From Myxococcus stipitatus DSM 14675 (GTDB taxonomy: Bacteria; Myxococcota; Myxococcia; Myxococcales; Myxococcaceae): a stretch of DNA of 64,000 nt. The DNA lies in contig NC_020126.1 in NCBI RefSeq assembly GCF_000331735.1, positions 558,001 to 622,000 on the forward strand, in the 5' to 3' direction. Position 1 is the stretch's first letter, and every line of letters starts with the position of its first letter. Positions 23,072 through 31,758 of the stretch are shown piece by piece. A program made the translations under genes and the position numbers. The notes beneath the pieces were generated by a model that saw only the letters and a program-made list of their open reading frames with translations, had not been told where the DNA came from and searched no databases.

Positions 23072-24017
23072 GCAGCGCCTCCACCATGGGCACGCAGTTG
23101 GCCTGTCCCTTCCCGGCGATGGCGTAGGCGGTGCCGTGGTCCGGCGACGTGCGCGGCACGGGCAGCCCCAGCGTCACGTTGACGGTGCGCTCGAAGTCCA
23201 GCGCCTTGGCGGGGATGAGTCCCTGGTCGTGATACATGGCCAGCACCGCGTCGTACTTCGCGCCCGCCTCGTCGGGCTTCGCGAAGAGGCCGTCCGCGGG
23301 GAAGGGCCCCTGGGCATCCACCTTCGCCGCGCGCGCCTTGCGGATGGCGGGGCCGATGACCTCCACCTCCTCGCGGCCCAGGAGGCCCCCTTCGCCCGCG
23401 TGAGGGTTCAGCCCCAGCACGGCGATGCGCGGCTTGCGTCCGACGACGGGCGTGAGCGCGCGTGAGAGCAGCTTGAGCTGCGCGGTGAGGCCGTCCACGG
23501 TGAGCCGCGAGGACAGCGCGGAGAGCGGGACGTGGTTGGTGGCCAGGGCGATGCGCAGGCGCGGCCCGTCCATCATCATCATCACCTCCACGCCGAAGGC
23601 CTCCGCCAGCACCTCCGTGTGGCCCATGAAGGGGATGCCCGCGCGCGAAATCTGCTCCTTGGAGACAGGCGCGGTGCACAGCGCGTCCACGTGCCCGGCG
23701 CGCATGGCGTCGATGGCGCGCGTGACGTAGGCGTACTGCGCGCGGCCTCCCTCGAGGGACGGGCGGCCGGGGACGCGCTCCTTCGCGGGGAGCTTCGTCA
23801 CCTCCACCACGGTGGGGGACTCCACGCGGCCCAGGGCGCTGGACTCCACGCGGGCGTAGCGGCGGAAGAGGGGGAAGCGCTCCAGCGAGGGCCCATCCCC
23901 GAAGATGACGGGGATGAGCGCGCGGCGCACGGTGGGGCGCGCCAGGGCCGCGGCCGTCACCTCCGGCCCGATGCCCGACACGTCACCCAGGGAGATACCG
24001 ACAAGGGGGAGGCTCAT
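22995..24017 (-). CDS. pdxA: 4-hydroxythreonine-4-phosphate dehydrogenase
   Basis: 340 residues. PdxA oxidises 4-phosphohydroxy-threonine in pyridoxal phosphate synthesis. Hallmarks are GISLGDVSGIGPEV at the N terminus, CTAPVSKEQI, the metal-binding histidine in FMGHTEVLAEA, LGLNPHAGEGG, and YHDQGLIPAKAL with the other metal histidine and aspartate, then TSPDHGTAYAIAGKG. ATG 24017 is used; GTG 24026 in frame is possible. It follows the three parvulin-type genes on the same strand (41-base gap), like the surA-pdxA linkage of enterobacteria. An arginine-rich tail beyond the usual end lies in the overlap with the ferredoxin gene. Confidence 0.92.
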   Translation of the reverse strand: MSLPLVGISLGDVSGIGPEVTAAALARPTVRRALIPVIFGDGPSLERFPLFRRYARVESSALGRVESPTVVEVTKLPAKERVPGRPSLEGGRAQYAYVTRAIDAMRAGHVDALCTAPVSKEQISRAGIPFMGHTEVLAEAFGVEVMMMMDGPRLRIALATNHVPLSALSSRLTVDGLTAQLKLLSRALTPVVGRKPRIAVLGLNPHAGEGGLLGREEVEVIGPAIRKARAAKVDAQGPFPADGLFAKPDEAGAKYDAVLAMYHDQGLIPAKALDFERTVNVTLGLPVPRTSPDHGTAYAIAGKGQANCVPMVEALLKAAQLARPAARGARRGPRRPAPGR

Positions 24018-24058
24018 GAGGCTCACGCCCCGAGCATCCCCCTTGCGCGAGCCTCAGG

Positions 24059-25027
24059 CTACATCTTCACTTCGACGCTGGCCTTCTGCCGCAGCTCCTG
24101 CACGTACTGCTCGAGGAACTTCTCCGTCTTCTGCTCGATGAGCTTGCCCTCCAGCTTGGGGCGCATCTCCTCGTAGGGCGCGGCGGCCACGGAGCGGCGC
24201 TCCTCCACCTTCAGCACGTGCCAGCCGAAGTTGGTGCGCACCGGCTCGCTGACCTCGCCCTGCTTGAGGTTGAAGGCCACCTTCTCGAACGCGGCCACCA
24301 TGACGCCGCGCTTGAACCAGCCCAGGTCTCCGCCGTCCGCGGCGCTGGGGCCCTCGCTGCGGGCGCGCGCCAGGGCGGAGAAGTCCATGCCCTCACGGCG
24401 CGCTTCCTGGGCAATGCCCTCCGCCTTCTTGCGGGCCGCGGCCACCTGCTCCTCGGTGGCCTTCGGGTCCACCGACACCAGGATGTGGCGCGCGTGGACC
24501 TCCGAGTCCTCGCCCTCCGCGCGGGCGTACTGGTTGTAGGCGGCCTTCAGGTCCTCCTCGGTGACCTTCACCTTGGGGCCCACCTTGGCGCGCAGGAGCT
24601 GGTCCCGGAGGATCTTCTTGCGCAGGATGTCGCGGTACTTCGCCAGCGTGAGGCCCTCGGCGGCGAGCGCTTGCTCGAACTGCGCCTGGTCCATGTTGTC
24701 GTTCTGCCGGCGCACGTCGTTGACCAGCTCGTCCACCTGGCCCTCGGTCGCGGTGATGCCCAGCTCCGCGATTTGGGCCTCCATCAGCTTCTCGCCGATG
24801 AGGGTGTCCAGCCCGGTCTTCATCAGCTGGGCGCGCAGCTCCGCGCGCTTGGCCGGGTCCCCCGCGTTGATGCGGGCCAGCTCCGGAGCCACCCGCTGCT
24901 GGACCTCCGACAGGGTGATGATGTCGCGGTTCACCACCGCGGCCACCTTGTCCACCATCTCCGCGCGCGCCGCCGGAGCGCTCCCCAGGAGCGCCGCGAC
25001 CGCGACGAATGCCACCCGCTTCATCAT
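24059..25027 (-). CDS. SurA-type periplasmic chaperone / parvulin peptidylprolyl isomerase
   Basis: 322 residues. Signal peptide MMKRVAFVAVAALLGSAPAARA, then a SurA N-terminal domain (KVAAVVNRDIITLSEVQQRV through the helical LRDQLLRAKV region) and one parvulin domain at about 175-270 with HARHILVSVDP, GGDLGWFKRGVMVAAFEKVAF and NFGWHVLKVEERR. It should help outer-membrane proteins fold. ggaagg about 8 bases upstream supports ATG 25027. E. coli SurA has two parvulin domains; this has one. It lies between a second parvulin gene and pdxA. Confidence 0.88.
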   Translation of the reverse strand: MMKRVAFVAVAALLGSAPAARAEMVDKVAAVVNRDIITLSEVQQRVAPELARINAGDPAKRAELRAQLMKTGLDTLIGEKLMEAQIAELGITATEGQVDELVNDVRRQNDNMDQAQFEQALAAEGLTLAKYRDILRKKILRDQLLRAKVGPKVKVTEEDLKAAYNQYARAEGEDSEVHARHILVSVDPKATEEQVAAARKKAEGIAQEARREGMDFSALARARSEGPSAADGGDLGWFKRGVMVAAFEKVAFNLKQGEVSEPVRTNFGWHVLKVEERRSVAAAPYEEMRPKLEGKLIEQKTEKFLEQYVQELRQKASVEVKM

Positions 25028-25092
25028 TCCGTGCATCCTTCCGCACCACCTCGGGCCCGTCCAACTGTCCGCCGGGCCGTCGCTCAATCTCG

Positions 25093-26082
25093 TTACTTCG
25101 CCGCCTGCGGAACCACCGCGGGCTGTCCGCGGATGGCCTGCAGCGTGGCCTCATTCACCTGAACCTGCGCCTTGTCCCTCAGCTCCTTCACGAACGCGTC
25201 CTGCGCCTGCGCCCGCTTCTCCTCCAGGAGCTTGGATTCCACCCATTGCCGTGCCTCGGCGAAGTCGCGTTTGCGCGCGGGCTTGCGCTCCAGCACCTTG
25301 AACAGGTGGTAGCCGTACTCGGTGGACACCACGTCCGAAACCTGCCCGACCCCGAGCTTGAATACCACCTCGTCGAAGGCGGGCGGCATCTGTCCTCGGG
25401 GGAAGAACCCCAGGTCGCCCCCCACCTTGGCGTCCGCGCTCAGCGAGTACCTGCGCGCCAGGTCCGCGAACTTCTTGCCGGACTTGAGCTGCGCCTGGAC
25501 GCGCCGCGCCTCGTCCAGCCCCTTCACCACGATTTGGGCGGCGTGGACCTGCTCCGCCTCGTGCAGCTCCGACTCATGCACCGCGTAGTAGGCCCGCAGC
25601 TCCTCCTCCGTCAGGGCGACCCGCGAGTAGACATGGTGGGAGAAGAGCTTCTCGATGGTGAGCCGGCTGGCCTCGCGCGCCCGCAGCTCCGCGAGGGACA
25701 GCTGCCCCTGGGCCAGCACCTCGTTGAAGTTGCCCGCCGGGTAGTCGCCCGACAGGCGCAGCACGCCCCGGTCCACCTCCTCCGGGGTGACGGTGATGTT
25801 GTTCTTCCGCGCCGCCTGCAGCAGCAGCATCCGCTGGATGTACGTGTCCAGGAGCGTGCGCTTGAAGGGCTCTATCTCCTCGGGCGTGCGCTGCGCGGCC
25901 TCCGTGGAGGCGAGCTCCCGGCCCAGCTCCTGCTCGAAGTCGGCGCGGGAGAGCGCCTCGCCATTCACGGTGGCGACCACCGTGGGGTCCGGCGTCGACT
26001 TGGGCGGCGTGTTGCAACCCGAGCCCACCGCGAGGGTGAGCACCAGGGACAGCAGGGGAGCGCGGGTAGGAGAAAGGCGCAT
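25093..26082 (-). CDS. Lipoprotein parvulin-type peptidylprolyl isomerase
   Basis: 329 residues from ATG 26082. Lipobox VGSGC near residue 23 predicts a membrane-anchored lipoprotein. A SurA-like N-terminal helical domain (VVATVNGEALSRADFEQELGREL) is followed by a parvulin domain with QVHAAQIVVKGLDEA, GGDLGFFPRGQMPPAFDEVVFKL and YGYHLFKVLER. It resembles PrsA/PpiC-like foldases. It lies between the other two members of the trio, 65 and 74 bases away, so one transcript is likely. Confidence 0.87.
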   Translation of the reverse strand: MRLSPTRAPLLSLVLTLAVGSGCNTPPKSTPDPTVVATVNGEALSRADFEQELGRELASTEAAQRTPEEIEPFKRTLLDTYIQRMLLLQAARKNNITVTPEEVDRGVLRLSGDYPAGNFNEVLAQGQLSLAELRAREASRLTIEKLFSHHVYSRVALTEEELRAYYAVHESELHEAEQVHAAQIVVKGLDEARRVQAQLKSGKKFADLARRYSLSADAKVGGDLGFFPRGQMPPAFDEVVFKLGVGQVSDVVSTEYGYHLFKVLERKPARKRDFAEARQWVESKLLEEKRAQAQDAFVKELRDKAQVQVNEATLQAIRGQPAVVPQAAK

Positions 26083-26156
26083 GCGCGAAGTCCTGGGGGA
26101 AGGGTGGGGGCGGCCACCGAAGGTGGGGATGGCCCACCAGGCTGGCAAGCGGGCCC

Positions 26157-27164
26157 TCATGGGGCGGGCACCGTGCCGGGCATCACGCCCGTGTGCGCGC
26201 GCATGGGCGCCTGGACGTCCACGGGCACCTTTCCCAGCGCGTCCATGTCCACGGAGAGCGAGAGCCGCTTCTCCACGTTCGCCAGATAGTCGGCCCAGGC
26301 CCGCGTGCGCTTCTCGCTCTCCAGCCGCACGCGCAATTCCTCGCGCACGTCGTCCAGCGAGAGGTGCCGCGCGGGCTGGCGCGCGCGCAGCTTCAGCACG
26401 TGCAGGCCCTTCTCCGTGCGCACCACGTCGCTCAGCGCGCCCTCGTCCGTGAGCGCCCGGGCCGCCTGGGCGACCTCCGGGCCGAACTCGTGGGACAGGG
26501 CGTCGAGCGGGAGGAAGCGAAGGTCTCCGTCGAGCGGCGCGGTGCGAGGCTCCTGGCTGTGCTCGCGCGCCAGCTGTCCGAAGGCGGCGAAGTCGCTCGC
26601 GTGCAGCGCGCGCGCCTGGGCGAGGACGGCCTGGGCCTGGCTCCGCGCGGCGGCCTCCGCCGCGTCGTCACCGCGCGGGGCGGCGAGGAAGACATGGGAC
26701 AGCCGCACCATCTCCGGGCGCACGAAGTCGTCCCGGCGCGCGGCGTAGGCCTCCGCCAGCTCCGCGTCGGTGATGGCGACCCGGGCCTCCTCCAGCCGCG
26801 AGCGCATCAGCCGCGCCACCAGCGCGCGCCGCGTGGCCTCCACCACCTCCGCGTCGTCCTGGAGTCCCTGGGCCAGGGCCTCGCGCACCAGCAGGTCGAA
26901 GCGGGCCAGCGACTCCACGTAGTCGCGCCGCGAGCCCAGGTCCACGTAGCGCTCGCGCAGCGCGGGGCTCATCTCCTGGAAGCGTCGGGTCAGCTCCTCC
27001 GCCGTCACCGAATCGCCGCTCCAGCGCGCCACGGCCCGCCCGCCCGGCGGACGGGTGTGGCGCAGGTCCATCACCGCCTGGCCGGAGGGGGCCTCGGCTG
27101 GCGCCTTCCCGCACGCGGCGGGTGCCAGCAGGGCGAGGGTGAGGAGGCGCGAGGACAGACTCAT
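26157..27164 (-). CDS. Lipoprotein parvulin-type peptidylprolyl isomerase, divergent
   Basis: 335 residues from ATG 27164. Signal with lipobox PAAC near residue 18. The SurA-like helical region (SGDSVTAEELTRRFQEMSPALRERY) precedes a parvulin domain that is less canonical: VRLSHVFLAAPRG, DGDLRFLPLDALSHEFGPEV, and KGLHVLKLRARQ. The general order of strands is kept but several consensus glycines and phenylalanines are changed, so it may be a chaperone with weak or no isomerase activity. It is first in the trio. The C-terminal tail is proline-rich. Confidence 0.8.
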   Translation of the reverse strand: MSLSSRLLTLALLAPAACGKAPAEAPSGQAVMDLRHTRPPGGRAVARWSGDSVTAEELTRRFQEMSPALRERYVDLGSRRDYVESLARFDLLVREALAQGLQDDAEVVEATRRALVARLMRSRLEEARVAITDAELAEAYAARRDDFVRPEMVRLSHVFLAAPRGDDAAEAAARSQAQAVLAQARALHASDFAAFGQLAREHSQEPRTAPLDGDLRFLPLDALSHEFGPEVAQAARALTDEGALSDVVRTEKGLHVLKLRARQPARHLSLDDVREELRVRLESEKRTRAWADYLANVEKRLSLSVDMDALGKVPVDVQAPMRAHTGVMPGTVPAP

Positions 27165-27234
27165 GGAGGAGGGCTTCCGGCTAGCACGGCGAGAGGGCCC
27201 GGACAACCGGGAGCCCCCCGCCTCGTTGGCCGGC

Positions 27235-28287
27235 TCACGGCCGGGTGGCATGCGCGGACAGGAACGCTTCCACCAGGGGGAAGATTTCGTCCGGCGCGCG
27301 GCGGCCCAGCACCAGGTCCGCGTGCCCGTAGTCCTCCCCGAAGCCGTGCCCCCGCCCGGCCACGAGGAACTTCACCGGACCACCCAGGGCCTCCTTCGCC
27401 CGCGCCACCGACATGGGAGGGGCCAGCAGGTCCTTGCTCCCCGCGAGCAGGAGGAAGGGGATGCGCACGTCCGCCAGCGCCTCGCGGTAGTCGACGCCGC
27501 CGTCGTACGAGGTGAAACGGTTGGTGGAGATCCACCGGGCGAACTGGCGCGCCACGCCGCCGGAGATGTTGGCGGGCACGTTGGCCAGCGCGCGCCGCAC
27601 GACGTCCGGCTCCATGTTGTCCGCCAGCATCATGTACCGGCTCAGCGGGCCCGGCGGCGCGCCCAGCAGCGCGATGCTGGTGACGCGGCCGGTGGGGATG
27701 ACCTTGAGCCGCAGGAGCGGCTCCACGCGCTGGATGAAGGTGCGAAGCCCCGGCTGCACCGCGAAGGTGAAGGGGCTGCCCAGGATGGCCGCGGCCCGCA
27801 CCGGTGCCTGCGGGTTCTTCGCCAGGTGGGCGTACAGCGTCAGGCCGCCCTTGGAGTGCCCCACCCAGAGCACTTCCTTGGCCCCGGTGGAGACCACGGT
27901 GCGCAGCGCGGTGCGCACGTCGTGCTCGGCCTGGTCGTCGAACGTGAAGTCGGCTGCGTCGCCCGCCAACCCCCGCCCGCGCAATTCCAGCACCCACGTC
28001 TCGAAGCCCGCCCGCGCCAGGTAGCGCGCCAGGCTGTAGTGCTCGTCGAAGTCCAGGTGGAAGCGGTTGGCGCCCAGCCCATGGCAGAGGATGACGGGCT
28101 CGGCGTGCCGACGCTCGCCTCGCGCGTGGTAACGCCCCAGTGCGATGGCCGCGCCGTCGTCCGTGGGCACTCGATAAAGTTCATCCGGACGGAACGTCAG
28201 AGTCAGCAAGCCCTCGGTTCCGCGATTCATCGTCCGCGAGAAGAGGTCCGCCATCCGCCCCAGCCGCGCCACCTGTCGCCGTGTCAC
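27235..28287 (-). CDS. Alpha/beta hydrolase
   Basis: 350 residues. Catalytic elements of the alpha/beta-hydrolase fold are visible: oxyanion HGLGANRFHLDF near residue 70, nucleophile elbow VGHSKGG near 144, acid candidate AGSKDLLAPP near 284 and the histidine in GRGHGFGEDYGHAD near 312. The family includes lipases and esterases of the LIPA type, which share the ILCHGLGANR start. A GTG start at 28287 is used; ATG 28254 is possible. No signal peptide. The substrate is unknown. Confidence 0.82.
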   Translation of the reverse strand: MTRRQVARLGRMADLFSRTMNRGTEGLLTLTFRPDELYRVPTDDGAAIALGRYHARGERRHAEPVILCHGLGANRFHLDFDEHYSLARYLARAGFETWVLELRGRGLAGDAADFTFDDQAEHDVRTALRTVVSTGAKEVLWVGHSKGGLTLYAHLAKNPQAPVRAAAILGSPFTFAVQPGLRTFIQRVEPLLRLKVIPTGRVTSIALLGAPPGPLSRYMMLADNMEPDVVRRALANVPANISGGVARQFARWISTNRFTSYDGGVDYREALADVRIPFLLLAGSKDLLAPPMSVARAKEALGGPVKFLVAGRGHGFGEDYGHADLVLGRRAPDEIFPLVEAFLSAHATRP

Positions 28288-28399
28288 CCCCCCACTCTAA
28301 GCCGGTCTCACGCCCGTTGCCGCGTCCAATGGAGGGCACCCACCCTGGTCGGCAGGGCCGTTGCATCACCCCGGCCCATCTGGGTCCGGAGGCCACGGG

Positions 28400-28720
28400 A
28401 TGGAGCGGAACAGGGCAATCAAGGAAGCATGGTCGTCCTTCATCGCCACCGTTTTTCCTACAGACACCCTCCTCAGAGCGCTGCGGGAGATGGAGCGGCA
28501 CCAGGTGCGGCTCCTGGGCGTCGTCGAGGAGAGCGGCGGGTTGCTCGGGCTGGTGAGCGAGGCGCACCTCCTGGAGGCCTGGCGGGGAGATCCGCTCGCG
28601 CCGGTGTCGGACGTGATGGCGTGGGTCGACTCGACGGGAGGGGGCCGCAGGCGCACCGTCCGTGCGCTCGACTCCCCAGCGAAGGGACGAGCGCGGCGCG
28701 GAGGACATCCGTCCACCTGA
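28400..28720 (+). CDS. Small CBS-domain-like protein
   Basis: 106 residues from ATG 28400 with ggagg 8-12 bases upstream. It has one CBS-like module: TVFPTDTLLRALREMERHQVRLLGVVEESGGLLGLVSEAHLLE, then PVSDVMAWV. CBS modules normally pair to bind adenine nucleotides, so a lone one would have to dimerise. The last 30 residues are basic and disordered. The function cannot be told. It is divergent from the alpha/beta hydrolase gene. Confidence 0.6.
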   Translation: MERNRAIKEAWSSFIATVFPTDTLLRALREMERHQVRLLGVVEESGGLLGLVSEAHLLEAWRGDPLAPVSDVMAWVDSTGGGRRRTVRALDSPAKGRARRGGHPST

Positions 28721-28751
28721 CGGGAGGCGGTCGCGCTACAGTGGCGCCGTC

Positions 28752-29039
28752 GTGCCGGACGATTCCCCCCGTTGGACTGTCTACATGCTGCGCTGCCGGG
28801 ATGGCTCGCTCTACACCGGCGCCACGAACAACCTGGAGCGCCGGGTGGCCACCCACGGACGTGGGCGTGGCGCGGCGTACACGCGCGCGCGGCTGCCCGT
28901 CACCCTCGTCTGGAGCGAGTCCGTCGAGGACCGGAGCGCGGCCCTGCGGCGGGAAGCCGCCATCAAGCGGCTGACCCGAAGCGACAAGTTGATGCTGGTC
29001 TCCTCCGCGGTCCGGAAGCGAGGGCGCGGTGGGCGCTGA
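28752..29039 (+). CDS. GIY-YIG nuclease superfamily protein (UPF0213 type)
   Basis: 95 residues from GTG 28752, giving the usual short family length; an upstream in-frame ATG at 28662 lies inside the CBS-like gene. Motifs WTVYMLRCRDGSLYTGATNNLERR (the GIY-YIG pair appears as VYM...LYTG), TRARLPVTLVW and EAAIKRLTRSDK fit YhbQ-like proteins. The catalytic Arg and late Glu are present. Members may act in DNA repair. A basic tail (RKRGRGGR) ends the protein. Confidence 0.85.
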   Translation: MPDDSPRWTVYMLRCRDGSLYTGATNNLERRVATHGRGRGAAYTRARLPVTLVWSESVEDRSAALRREAAIKRLTRSDKLMLVSSAVRKRGRGGR

Positions 29040-29116
29040 GCATCCGGGTGCGGAGCGGATGGTGAATGGGCGACCCTTGGCGCGCCCATGTGTCGTCATC
29101 CAGGAATCTGGAGCCT

Positions 29117-29143
29117 GGCCGAGTGCTCTCCCGATACTCGGCC
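29117..29143. repeat. 8-bp inverted repeat between the GIY-YIG and lipoprotein genes
   Basis: GGCCGAGT (29117-29124) and ACTCGGCC (29136-29143) can form a perfect 8-bp stem with an 11-base loop, 48 bases before the lipoprotein ATG. No T-run follows. It could be a weak terminator of the GIY-YIG gene or a protein-binding site. Confidence 0.35.
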
Positions 29144-29190
29144 GAGCGCCCAAGCGTTACCGTGGAACCACTCTTCACAGGGGGCAGTTC

Positions 29191-29559
29191 ATGCAGCGGT
29201 TGTTTTCAGGAGTCTTCGCGGCGCTGGTCGTCCTGGCCACGGCCTGTGGTGGGGCGCCGAACCATCCGCCCCGGGTCACCAACGGGCCGACACCGTCCCC
29301 GAAGACGGTGGCTCCTGGCGGCGTCGTGGAGCTCGTCTTCGAGGTGAAGGACCAGGACGGGGACCCGATTACCTACAACTGGGTCCAGGTGCCGGCGGAG
29401 CCAGCGGGCCAGTTCAGTGACCCTCATACCCGTGCGCCCACGTGGACGGCCCCGGCGGTGACGGAGCCCACGCGCTTCCAGCTGCAGGTCAACGTGATGG
29501 ACGACGAGGGGGGCGGCCTGCTGGGCACCACGCCTACGGTCCTGGTCCGGACGCTGTAA
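29191..29559 (+). CDS. Lipoprotein with one Ig-like/PKD-like domain
   Basis: 122 residues from ATG 29191 with aggggg upstream. Lipobox ATAC near residue 18 (LVVLATACGG). The rest is one beta-sandwich-like unit: VAPGGVVELVFEVKDQDGDPITYNWVQVPAEPAGQFSD, then TWTAPAV and FQLQVNVMDDEGG. D-x-D-G-D-x-(I/L)-x-Y-x-W and the closing V-x-D-D are typical of PKD/cadherin-like extracellular domains. Probably surface or periplasmic with a binding or structural role. It ends 12 bases before a convergent gene. Confidence 0.75.
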   Translation: MQRLFSGVFAALVVLATACGGAPNHPPRVTNGPTPSPKTVAPGGVVELVFEVKDQDGDPITYNWVQVPAEPAGQFSDPHTRAPTWTAPAVTEPTRFQLQVNVMDDEGGGLLGTTPTVLVRTL

Positions 29560-29571
29560 CCGCGAAGCGGC

Positions 29572-29907
29572 TCAGGGCGCGGGCTGGGACGTGGCCGGAG
29601 GAGGCGCGGCGGGAGGCGGCGTGCGAGCGCCCTCCTTCTGGGCCTTCCGGTTGGCGCGCACGCTGAAGAGGATTCCCAGCACCAGGAAGACGACGGCGCC
29701 GATGCCGGCTCCCACCATCTGCCAGGTGAGGAGCGTGGACGTCACCTCATGGACGACCTTGGGCAGGTTGCACATCGTCTGGGTCGCCAGGGGCGTCTCG
29801 TTGTACCAGCCGATGAAGTGAGGGCCGGCCCAGGATGCGACGAGGACGCCCAGCAGGGTCCCCGAGAGGACGAAGTTGAGCAGCGTCTTGGCGGCATTCA
29901 TTCGCAT
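29572..29907 (-). CDS. Small two-helix membrane protein
   Basis: 111 residues; membrane helices at about 8-27 (LLNFVLSGTLLGVLVASWAG) and 64-85 (MVGAGIGAVVFLVLGILF), with a loop between them containing MCNLPKVVHEVT and a basic then proline-rich cytoplasmic tail. No family recognised. gagg lies 5 bases before ATG 29907; ATG 29901 is an alternative. It is divergent from another small membrane protein gene, 82 bases away. Confidence 0.6.
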   Translation of the reverse strand: MRMNAAKTLLNFVLSGTLLGVLVASWAGPHFIGWYNETPLATQTMCNLPKVVHEVTSTLLTWQMVGAGIGAVVFLVLGILFSVRANRKAQKEGARTPPPAAPPPATSQPAP

Positions 29908-29989
29908 GCACCTCGGCGGGAGGACGACGGGCCGTGCTTAGTATGTGCACGGCATCCTGGCCAGAGGTGGAACGTGCTAAGGGGTGGGC

Positions 29990-30271
29990 GTGCCGCTGCT
30001 TCCGCTCGCCATCTTGTTCAGCCTGGTCGCCCTGGTGTGCGCCGCCTTCCTCGTCGTCCATGCCTTCCGTCGCAGCGTGGGCACGGGCGTGATGGTGCTG
30101 CTCATCCCCTGCTACGTGCTCTTCTACGCCTTCAGCCAGTTCGAGCACCGGCGCAAGGGCCTCATCGTCGCGGGCTTCATGTCGTGCACCGTCCTGGCCG
30201 CGGTGTTCCTGGGGCTGAGTGTGCATGCCGTGACGGCGGCGACGGTGCACGTGCCCCCTCCCGGGTTCTAG
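29990..30271 (+). CDS. Small three-helix membrane protein
   Basis: 93 residues of almost wholly hydrophobic sequence with three membrane segments (LLPLAILFSLVALVCAAFLVV, GVMVLLIPCYVLFYAF, LIVAGFMSCTVLAAVFLGLSV) joined by short charged loops (HAFRRS, FEHRRKG). GTG 29990 is preferred because aagggg lies 8 bases upstream; GTG 29984 is two codons earlier. No family recognised. Confidence 0.55.
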   Translation: MPLLPLAILFSLVALVCAAFLVVHAFRRSVGTGVMVLLIPCYVLFYAFSQFEHRRKGLIVAGFMSCTVLAAVFLGLSVHAVTAATVHVPPPGF

Positions 30272-30326
30272 GCCGCGGGGCGCTCTGTCAGACTCGCCTC
30301 GTGAAGAGCGAAGGGAGTCATCGCCC

Positions 30327-30845
30327 ATGAGGCAGGGTCTGGAGGCGCGCTGCGCGAGTCACGCTCAAGCCACGGCGGTGGCCACCTGCGCGCGCTGCGG
30401 GGGCTTCCTGTGTGGTGAGTGCCTGGAAGTGGAGGACGCCGCGCCCTACTGCGAGCCGTGCCTGGCGTGGCGACGCAGGAACGAGCGGGCGTCGGGCCTG
30501 GCCTGGGCGGTGATGGTGCTGGGCTGCCTGGCGGCGCTGACGGTGCTGCTGCTGGTGCCGGTCGCGGGCTACTTCTTCTTCGGCGGCAACGCCGGATGGA
30601 ACCGGGAGGCCGGCTTCCAGCTCATCGTGCTGCTGACGCTGCTGTTGGGCGCGGTGAGCGCGCCAGCCCTGGTGCTCGGGCTGTGGGAAGGGTGGCGCAT
30701 CCGTCAGCGGAAGAGTCCTCGCGGAGGCCAGCGCTTCGTGCGGCTGGGCACGAAGCTGGGGGGCGCCGGCCTGGCCCTCTTCGTCTGCGAGGCGCTCTAT
30801 GCCGTCTACGTGGCCTGGGCCGTCATGTCCGTGAGCCTGGACTGA
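30327..30845 (+). CDS. Membrane protein with N-terminal B-box-like zinc finger
   Basis: 172 residues. The first 50 form a B-box-like zinc site: CASHAQATAVATCARCGGFLCGEC, then YCEPCL, with paired cysteines and a histidine. Three membrane segments follow (about 57-83, 96-120 and 145-168). Proteins with this zinc head and a short membrane tail are common in myxobacteria and probably serve in protein contacts at the membrane; no activity is known to me. It lies 55 bases after the preceding small membrane protein gene, and 4 bases separate its stop from convergent queE. Confidence 0.7.
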   Translation: MRQGLEARCASHAQATAVATCARCGGFLCGECLEVEDAAPYCEPCLAWRRRNERASGLAWAVMVLGCLAALTVLLLVPVAGYFFFGGNAGWNREAGFQLIVLLTLLLGAVSAPALVLGLWEGWRIRQRKSPRGGQRFVRLGTKLGGAGLALFVCEALYAVYVAWAVMSVSLD

Positions 30846-30849
30846 CGCC

Positions 30850-31542
30850 TCACACGCCGCGCGCGTTCGGGTCCCAGAGGTACTTGTGCATCTGGAGCTG
30901 GAAGCGGACAGGGAGCCGGTCGTCGACGGTCCACTCCGCGAGCTCGCGCGGGTGGAGCTTGTCGAACACGGTGGAGAACAGCAGCGCGAAGGGCTTCTCG
31001 GCCAGCCGGTGCTCGGTGATGAGCGCCTTGCTCCACTCGTAATCCTCGCGCGAGCCGATGACGAACTTCAGCTCGTCGCGCGCGTTCATCGACGCGAAGT
31101 TGCGCAAGTCATTGCGGGACGACTCGCCCGATGATGGCGTCTTCATGTCGACGATTTTGTGCACGTCCGGAGGCACCAGCCGCACGTCGATGGCGCCGCT
31201 GGTCTCCAGCAGCACCGTGTAGCCCCCGTCGAGCAGCGACTGCATCAGCGGGTAGACACCGGGCTGGAGCAGCGGCTCGCCGCCGGTGATTTCCACGCGA
31301 GGCGTGCGCAGGGACTTCACCTCCTCGAGAATCTCCGCGTTCTTCCGCCGCTTGCCGCCGTGGAAGGCGAACTCGCTGTCGCAGTAGGTGCAGCGCAGGT
31401 GGCAGCCAGTGAGGCGGATGAACGCGCACAGCAGGCCAGCGTGCGAGGACTCGCCCTGGAGCGAGAGGTAGATCTCCTTCACCACCACGGAATCCGCGGA
31501 GGGAACGAGACGGGGCTCGATGTGAGGACGCGCGACGGGCAT
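30850..31542 (-). CDS. queE: 7-carboxy-7-deazaguanine synthase
   Basis: 230 residues from ATG 31542, preceded by gaagaag; an in-frame TTG lies further up. A radical-SAM enzyme that contracts the ring of 6-carboxytetrahydropterin during queuosine (tRNA) or deazaguanine synthesis. Visible: IYLSLQGESSHAGLLCAFIRLTGC, the cluster motif C-x3-C-x2-C in GCHLRCTYCD, RVEITGGEPLLQ and ETSGAIDV, then VDMKTPSSGE. No queC, queD or queF is nearby in this window. Confidence 0.9.
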   Translation of the reverse strand: MPVARPHIEPRLVPSADSVVVKEIYLSLQGESSHAGLLCAFIRLTGCHLRCTYCDSEFAFHGGKRRKNAEILEEVKSLRTPRVEITGGEPLLQPGVYPLMQSLLDGGYTVLLETSGAIDVRLVPPDVHKIVDMKTPSSGESSRNDLRNFASMNARDELKFVIGSREDYEWSKALITEHRLAEKPFALLFSTVFDKLHPRELAEWTVDDRLPVRFQLQMHKYLWDPNARGV

Positions 31543-31758
31543 GGCTTCTTCGTGAAACAGGGAGCGGCGCTTCAACCCCAGTCAGCCCGGCAGGTCAAGC
31601 CGCGACACCCCGTCTTGAAACAAACGCTTGGGCGAAGGCAGGGGATTCCTCGGAGCGAGGCGCGGGGAAGTCCGTGGAATCTGGCGCACTTGCGGCCGGG
31701 CCCGGGCGGGCAGACACGGGGCCGCTGGGGTCCGCCGCCGGGGGCTTTCCGGGCCGGG

